Shown here: piece by piece, positions 6,061 to 8,818 of the stretch
Numbering within the stretch: the stretch's first letter is position 1
Layout of the letters: each line of letters begins with the position of its first letter
Assembly: GCA_003649745.1 (NCBI GenBank)
Contig: QMST01000016.1
Coordinates: 1-8,818 of the forward strand
Length of the DNA stretch: 8,818 bases
Origin: Thermoplasmata archaeon
GTDB lineage: Archaea; Thermoplasmatota; E2; DHVEG-1; B8-G13
Direction of reading: 5' to 3'
The notes under the pieces: model-generated
The model's input: the letters and a program-made list of their open reading frames with translations, nothing else
Told to the model about the DNA's origin: nothing
The model's database searches: none
Made by a program: the position numbers and the translations under genes

Positions 6061-7359
6061 TCAACTTTTCGTTAAATTATATGCTTGAATCTGCGCTTCT
6101 TTTATAACCCTGCTATAATCCAGGGTATAAAACCTGTTATCCAGCATCAACAATCCACCGTTAACTATAGTAGCGTATACATCAGAGCACCTGGCAGAAT
6201 AAACAAGCAGAGAAACAGGATCATGGACTGGTGTAAACCATGGCCTTCTCAGATTAACAAGTATAATATCAGCTAGCTTCCCCTCCTCTATAGAACCCAC
6301 CTTGTCATCTATACCTAGGCATTTGGCACCAGATATGGTTGCAAGATCCAACACTTGTTGAGCCGGCAGTACACAGGGATCCCATCTATGATGCTTATGT
6401 AACAATGCAGTGAATTTCATTGTCTCGAACATATCTAATGTGTTGTTACTTGCCGCGCCATCTGTGCCAAGACCCACTGGTACATTTTCCATGAGCATCT
6501 CTGGCACTGGTGCGAAACCACCTGTAGCAAGTTTCATGTTGCTAACAGGGCAATGAGCGACTTTAGACCCAGATCTACTAATTTCCGAGACCTCATTTTT
6601 TGTTATCCAGCCGCAATGAGCTAAAATAGTTCTCTCGCATAGCAGGCCATGTTTTTTAAAAACACCGACTGGTCTCAAACCAGTTTTTTCCATCACACTA
6701 TAAACCTCATTTCTTGTCTCAGAGCAATGAGTATGTAACAATACATCAAATTTCTCAGCTAAATCCAAGGATTTCTGAAGAGTCTCAGCTGAACAAGTAT
6801 AAGCAGCATGCGGAGCCACCACAGGTTTGATCAAATCTGATTTTACCCATCTCCTCAAAAAATTCTCACAAGCTGGAAACAACTCCTCATATTTGTACTC
6901 TGGCGTGCCAAAATCAAGCAGAGAAAAACCCAAGAAAGCACGCATTCCAACCTCCCTGGCAACCTCAGCGATTATATCCTCAAAAAAATACATGTCCAGG
7001 AAACAAGTTGTACCAGATCTTATCATCTCCAACAAACCCAGTCTGGTGCCAGCGGATATAGAATCCTTGTCTAGTTTCGCCTCAACAGGCCATATCCTAC
7101 TGTTCAACCAGTCCTCAAGAACCATATCATCTCCATATCCACGGAGAAGTGTCATAGGAACATGTGTATGCAAGTTTATCAACCCGGGTAAAACAATCAT
7201 TCCCCGAGCGTTAATAACATGCTCCGCCTCCACAGAAACTGGTTTTTCAGAAACCTCAGAAATAAAATTATCCTCTATGTAGATGTCCACGTTTCTCAAC
7301 TGATTTCTCTCACTGTTTTGCGTTAAGACAATACTGGCATCTTTAATCAATATACTCAT
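6061..7359 (-). CDS. MTA/SAH/5'-deoxyadenosine deaminase-type amidohydrolase (MtaD/DadD family)
   Basis: This 432-residue cytoplasmic metal-dependent amidohydrolase should deaminate adenosine-type by-products of SAM chemistry (methylthioadenosine, S-adenosylhomocysteine, 5'-deoxyadenosine) to the inosine forms. Counting from the chosen ATG (7357-7359), metal ligands are H64 and H66 in LHTHVPMTLLRG, H211 in LHTHCSET and D300 in LGTDGAASNN. E214 and H248 (AHCGW) are the expected catalytic and substrate residues, and H184 lies in APHAAYTC. The C-terminus has the usual second beta-sandwich strand, GSIEEGKLADIILVNL. An earlier ATG at 7420-7422 would add 21 Cys- and Lys-rich residues and overlap the upstream gene by 35 bases. 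The shorter start fits the family N-terminus (MSILIKDASIVL) and has GGGTG about ten bases upstream. Guanine-deaminase-like or other ATZ/TRZ substrates cannot be excluded. Confidence 0.9.
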   Translation of the reverse strand: MSILIKDASIVLTQNSERNQLRNVDIYIEDNFISEVSEKPVSVEAEHVINARGMIVLPGLINLHTHVPMTLLRGYGDDMVLEDWLNSRIWPVEAKLDKDSISAGTRLGLLEMIRSGTTCFLDMYFFEDIIAEVAREVGMRAFLGFSLLDFGTPEYKYEELFPACENFLRRWVKSDLIKPVVAPHAAYTCSAETLQKSLDLAEKFDVLLHTHCSETRNEVYSVMEKTGLRPVGVFKKHGLLCERTILAHCGWITKNEVSEISRSGSKVAHCPVSNMKLATGGFAPVPEMLMENVPVGLGTDGAASNNTLDMFETMKFTALLHKHHRWDPCVLPAQQVLDLATISGAKCLGIDDKVGSIEEGKLADIILVNLRRPWFTPVHDPVSLLVYSARCSDVYATIVNGGLLMLDNRFYTLDYSRVIKEAQIQAYNLTKS

Positions 7360-7387
7360 CAGACAAAAACACCCTTCCTCTTGTTTT

Positions 7388-7813
7388 TTACAACTCTTCA
7401 CCTTTACTCCAAAGTCTCTCAAACTCTGATTCTAACTTTTTAAGTATAAATGGGTCAATAATCCAAACACCCATCTGCCCCTCTCTAACGGGACCTAATA
7501 TCAACAATGCCCTCTCATCTCCAAGAACAAAATTAGCTCTAATATCCTCGTTCTTTCTCGTACTTATATCCTTTAAAACTTTTGTATCACTACATTCTTT
7601 GAAAACAACTTTTGCATTTTTTGGTATCATCATCCTGTCAAGATATTCCGCGACAAGTCTAGGGTTTTTAATCTCAGAAAGAGACCACATATATGTCAAC
7701 CTAGCTGTAGATTTAAAAGTAGACTCTATAGGTTTTCTCATACCAAACTCTATAGCCATTGTCGCCGCTATCAAACCTATAATAAAACCTATTAACAAAG
7801 ATAATGGGTCCAT
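7388..7813 (-). CDS. Membrane-anchored conserved archaeal protein with TrmB-effector-like C-terminus
   Basis: This 141-residue protein has one N-terminal membrane segment (about 4-22) followed by a mostly cytoplasmic soluble part with basic residues after the helix (R26, K27). The C-terminal half runs GDERALLILGP (98-108), GVWIIDPFILKKLE (115-128), then SEFERLWSKG. It resembles the closing strands and helix of the PLD-like effector domain found in archaeal TrmB-type regulators (strand, acidic-proline turn, helix ending F..LW). No HKD catalytic motif or DNA-binding helix-turn-helix is visible, so enzymatic or direct DNA-binding roles are unsupported. It leads the minus-strand operon, 28 bases upstream of the chosen amidohydrolase start. 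The ATG is at 7811-7813. The coding call is good; the function is unknown. Confidence 0.75.
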   Translation of the reverse strand: MDPLSLLIGFIIGLIAATMAIEFGMRKPIESTFKSTARLTYMWSLSEIKNPRLVAEYLDRMMIPKNAKVVFKECSDTKVLKDISTRKNEDIRANFVLGDERALLILGPVREGQMGVWIIDPFILKKLESEFERLWSKGEEL

Positions 7814-7843
7814 ATTCCACTCGAAAAAAGGTATTTGATTTCG

Positions 7844-7851
7844 AATATAAA
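7844..7851 (-). promoter_or_regulatory. TATA box of the minus-strand operon
   Basis: The minus strand reads CTTTATATTCG, close to the archaeal TATA consensus and preceded by the A-rich CCAAAT. It lies 30 bases upstream of the ATG at 7811-7813, in the 57-base gap after the C25 gene. The predicted transcript start is near 7820-7824, giving a very short leader. It would drive the four-gene operon down to Dph2. A T6 tract at 7824-7829 could also end transcripts of the upstream C25 gene. Confidence 0.55.
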
Positions 7852-7870
7852 GATTTGGCTATTTTGCTTT

Positions 7871-8818
7871 TTAGAAATTTATCAAAAGCAAACGAATATG
7901 ATCATTGTTGGAATTGCCAAATTTGTCAAATGCAACAACCCGTATATCATACCATCCAGTAGAATAATTTTTTAAATCTAACTGATAAGGTTTTGATTTT
8001 AGAGTAAATCTTAATTCTTCATTAACATAGAAATCAACACGGCCTATGTCATTGATATCGTCTGCTTCAACTACTAGTATACATGAACCAATTAGTATGG
8101 TTTTACCTGTGGATAAAGGACAAATTTCTCTTCCGAAAATATATAGATAACCTTTCTTAGGAAAAGTGATTTCTACAGAGGGGGGCTTCTCATCTTTTTT
8201 TGGCTTCAAAGTGGGGTCACCAAGAACCATCATACCATAACAATAAGATGGGTATTTCACACCTTTTAGGGAGTACCATTCTCCAAATGCATTACCTATA
8301 CAGGCTGCGCTCTTTAACTTCTCATAAAATGTTTTTCCATTATCTATCATTCCACCAACTTTTGAAGAACCAATTACAGTTAAACCAGAGGTGTTACCAA
8401 ATAGGTAAAGGTTTCCTATGCATTCCTCCTGGAAATAGTCTAATGCCTCACAGCAATGAAGATCATAAAAGAAAGCAGATTTGTAATTTTTCCTTAATTC
8501 CCAGCTTGTAAGAGAATCCCATTTTGTATGATCGGAATAGTAAAAATTATGTTGGAGTTGACTTGAATGTGCATGCAGACAAATCCATTCATACTTCTCT
8601 TTCTTAATATTATTTAGATAATTTTTCTCTCGTGTTTTTTCTGGATCATTTATGACTGTTATAAACGAGGATTTATAGATGTCTTCCAAATACCTCTTAT
8701 ATTCACTTCCATATTTTGCCCAATCATCATCTATATAAAGTAGAGCTCTCGATGCCCTACATAAAGAGCCTGTCCTGTATGCATGGTTTCTTTTAAAATA
8801 CTCTTTAAGTAGAGAAAC
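7871..8818 (-). CDS. C25 gingipain-like protein with C-terminal Ig-like domain (5' end outside window)
   Basis: The frame is open to the window edge, giving the last 315 residues of a longer protein. Numbering from the edge, RALLYIDDDWAKYG (20-33) leads into the caspase-like C25 fold. The candidate catalytic His is in CLHAHSS (H84, with H82 nearby) and the candidate Cys is in FYDLHCC (C123, by position the second of the pair). VIGSSKVGGM (148-157) and YGMMVLGDPTLK (194-205) are family-type closing motifs. Residues from about 212 form an Ig-like domain: it begins with SVEITFPKKGYLYIFGREI and ends with GWYDIRVVAFDKFGN. Such proteins are usually secreted proteases; the signal peptide would lie upstream, outside the window. 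The protein stops right after the Ig domain, with no membrane anchor or sorting signal. A TTG at 8687-8689 is not the start, because clear homologous sequence continues upstream of it. Confidence 0.85.
   Translation of the reverse strand, partial: VSLLKEYFKRNHAYRTGSLCRASRALLYIDDDWAKYGSEYKRYLEDIYKSSFITVINDPEKTREKNYLNNIKKEKYEWICLHAHSSQLQHNFYYSDHTKWDSLTSWELRKNYKSAFFYDLHCCEALDYFQEECIGNLYLFGNTSGLTVIGSSKVGGMIDNGKTFYEKLKSAACIGNAFGEWYSLKGVKYPSYCYGMMVLGDPTLKPKKDEKPPSVEITFPKKGYLYIFGREICPLSTGKTILIGSCILVVEADDINDIGRVDFYVNEELRFTLKSKPYQLDLKNYSTGWYDIRVVAFDKFGNSNNDHIRLLLINF

Noticed and set aside
6827..7282. A 151-codon open frame on the plus strand inside the amidohydrolase
   Set aside because: It is antisense to the conserved catalytic domain and shows no recognisable motif.
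7360..7422. Longer amidohydrolase start adding 21 residues
   Set aside because: The extra residues overlap the preceding gene by 35 bases, are unlike the family N-terminus, and a better-placed ATG exists at 7357-7359.
8687..8689. TTG as the start of the C25-like protein
   Set aside because: The frame stays open to the window edge, and the translated sequence upstream (RALLYIDDDW) is typical of the family, so the gene is truncated by the window.

Overview
The window comes from an AT-rich archaeon. The evidence is an archaeal-type single-chain Dph2 for diphthamide synthesis, TTTATATA-type TATA boxes at archaeal spacing, purine-rich Shine-Dalgarno sites, and two families common in archaea (DUF401 membrane proteins and stand-alone PhoU-RCK_C proteins). 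The gingipain-like (C25) protein with a C-terminal Ig-like domain at the right edge resembles secreted proteins I associate with Thermoplasmatota such as marine benthic group D and relatives. That lineage call is inference. No rRNA, tRNA, CRISPR array, insertion sequence or integrase was recognised.

Layout. (1) Positions 63-920, minus strand: a secreted protein with a signal peptide, 20 cysteines and degenerate Pro-Thr/Cys tandem repeats, of unknown family. (2) Positions 921-1182: a divergent promoter region with TATA-like boxes for both directions and a nested AT-rich palindrome. (3) Positions 1183-3754, plus strand: a three-gene operon with a two-repeat MgtE-type (SLC41-like) divalent-cation transporter and two paralogous soluble PhoU-RCK_C proteins. 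(4) Positions 3751-7813, minus strand, convergent with the previous operon and overlapping it by 4 bases. Read in transcription order, this is a membrane-anchored 141-residue protein, an MTA/SAH/5'-deoxyadenosine deaminase-type amidohydrolase, a DUF401 polytopic membrane protein, and Dph2. (5) Position 7871 to the window edge, minus strand: the C-terminal part of a C25 gingipain-like protein ending in an Ig-like domain, with its N-terminus outside the window.

How the genes may work together. In the plus-strand operon the transporter lacks the N and CBS sensor domains that gate bacterial MgtE, and the two PhoU-RCK_C proteins are natural candidates for a separately encoded sensor/gate. In the minus-strand operon, Dph2 releases methylthioadenosine each time it modifies EF-2, and the adjacent deaminase belongs to a family that consumes methylthioadenosine and related SAM by-products. 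This is a plausible metabolic link, but not a proven one. The cysteine-rich secreted protein is the most unfamiliar object in the window.
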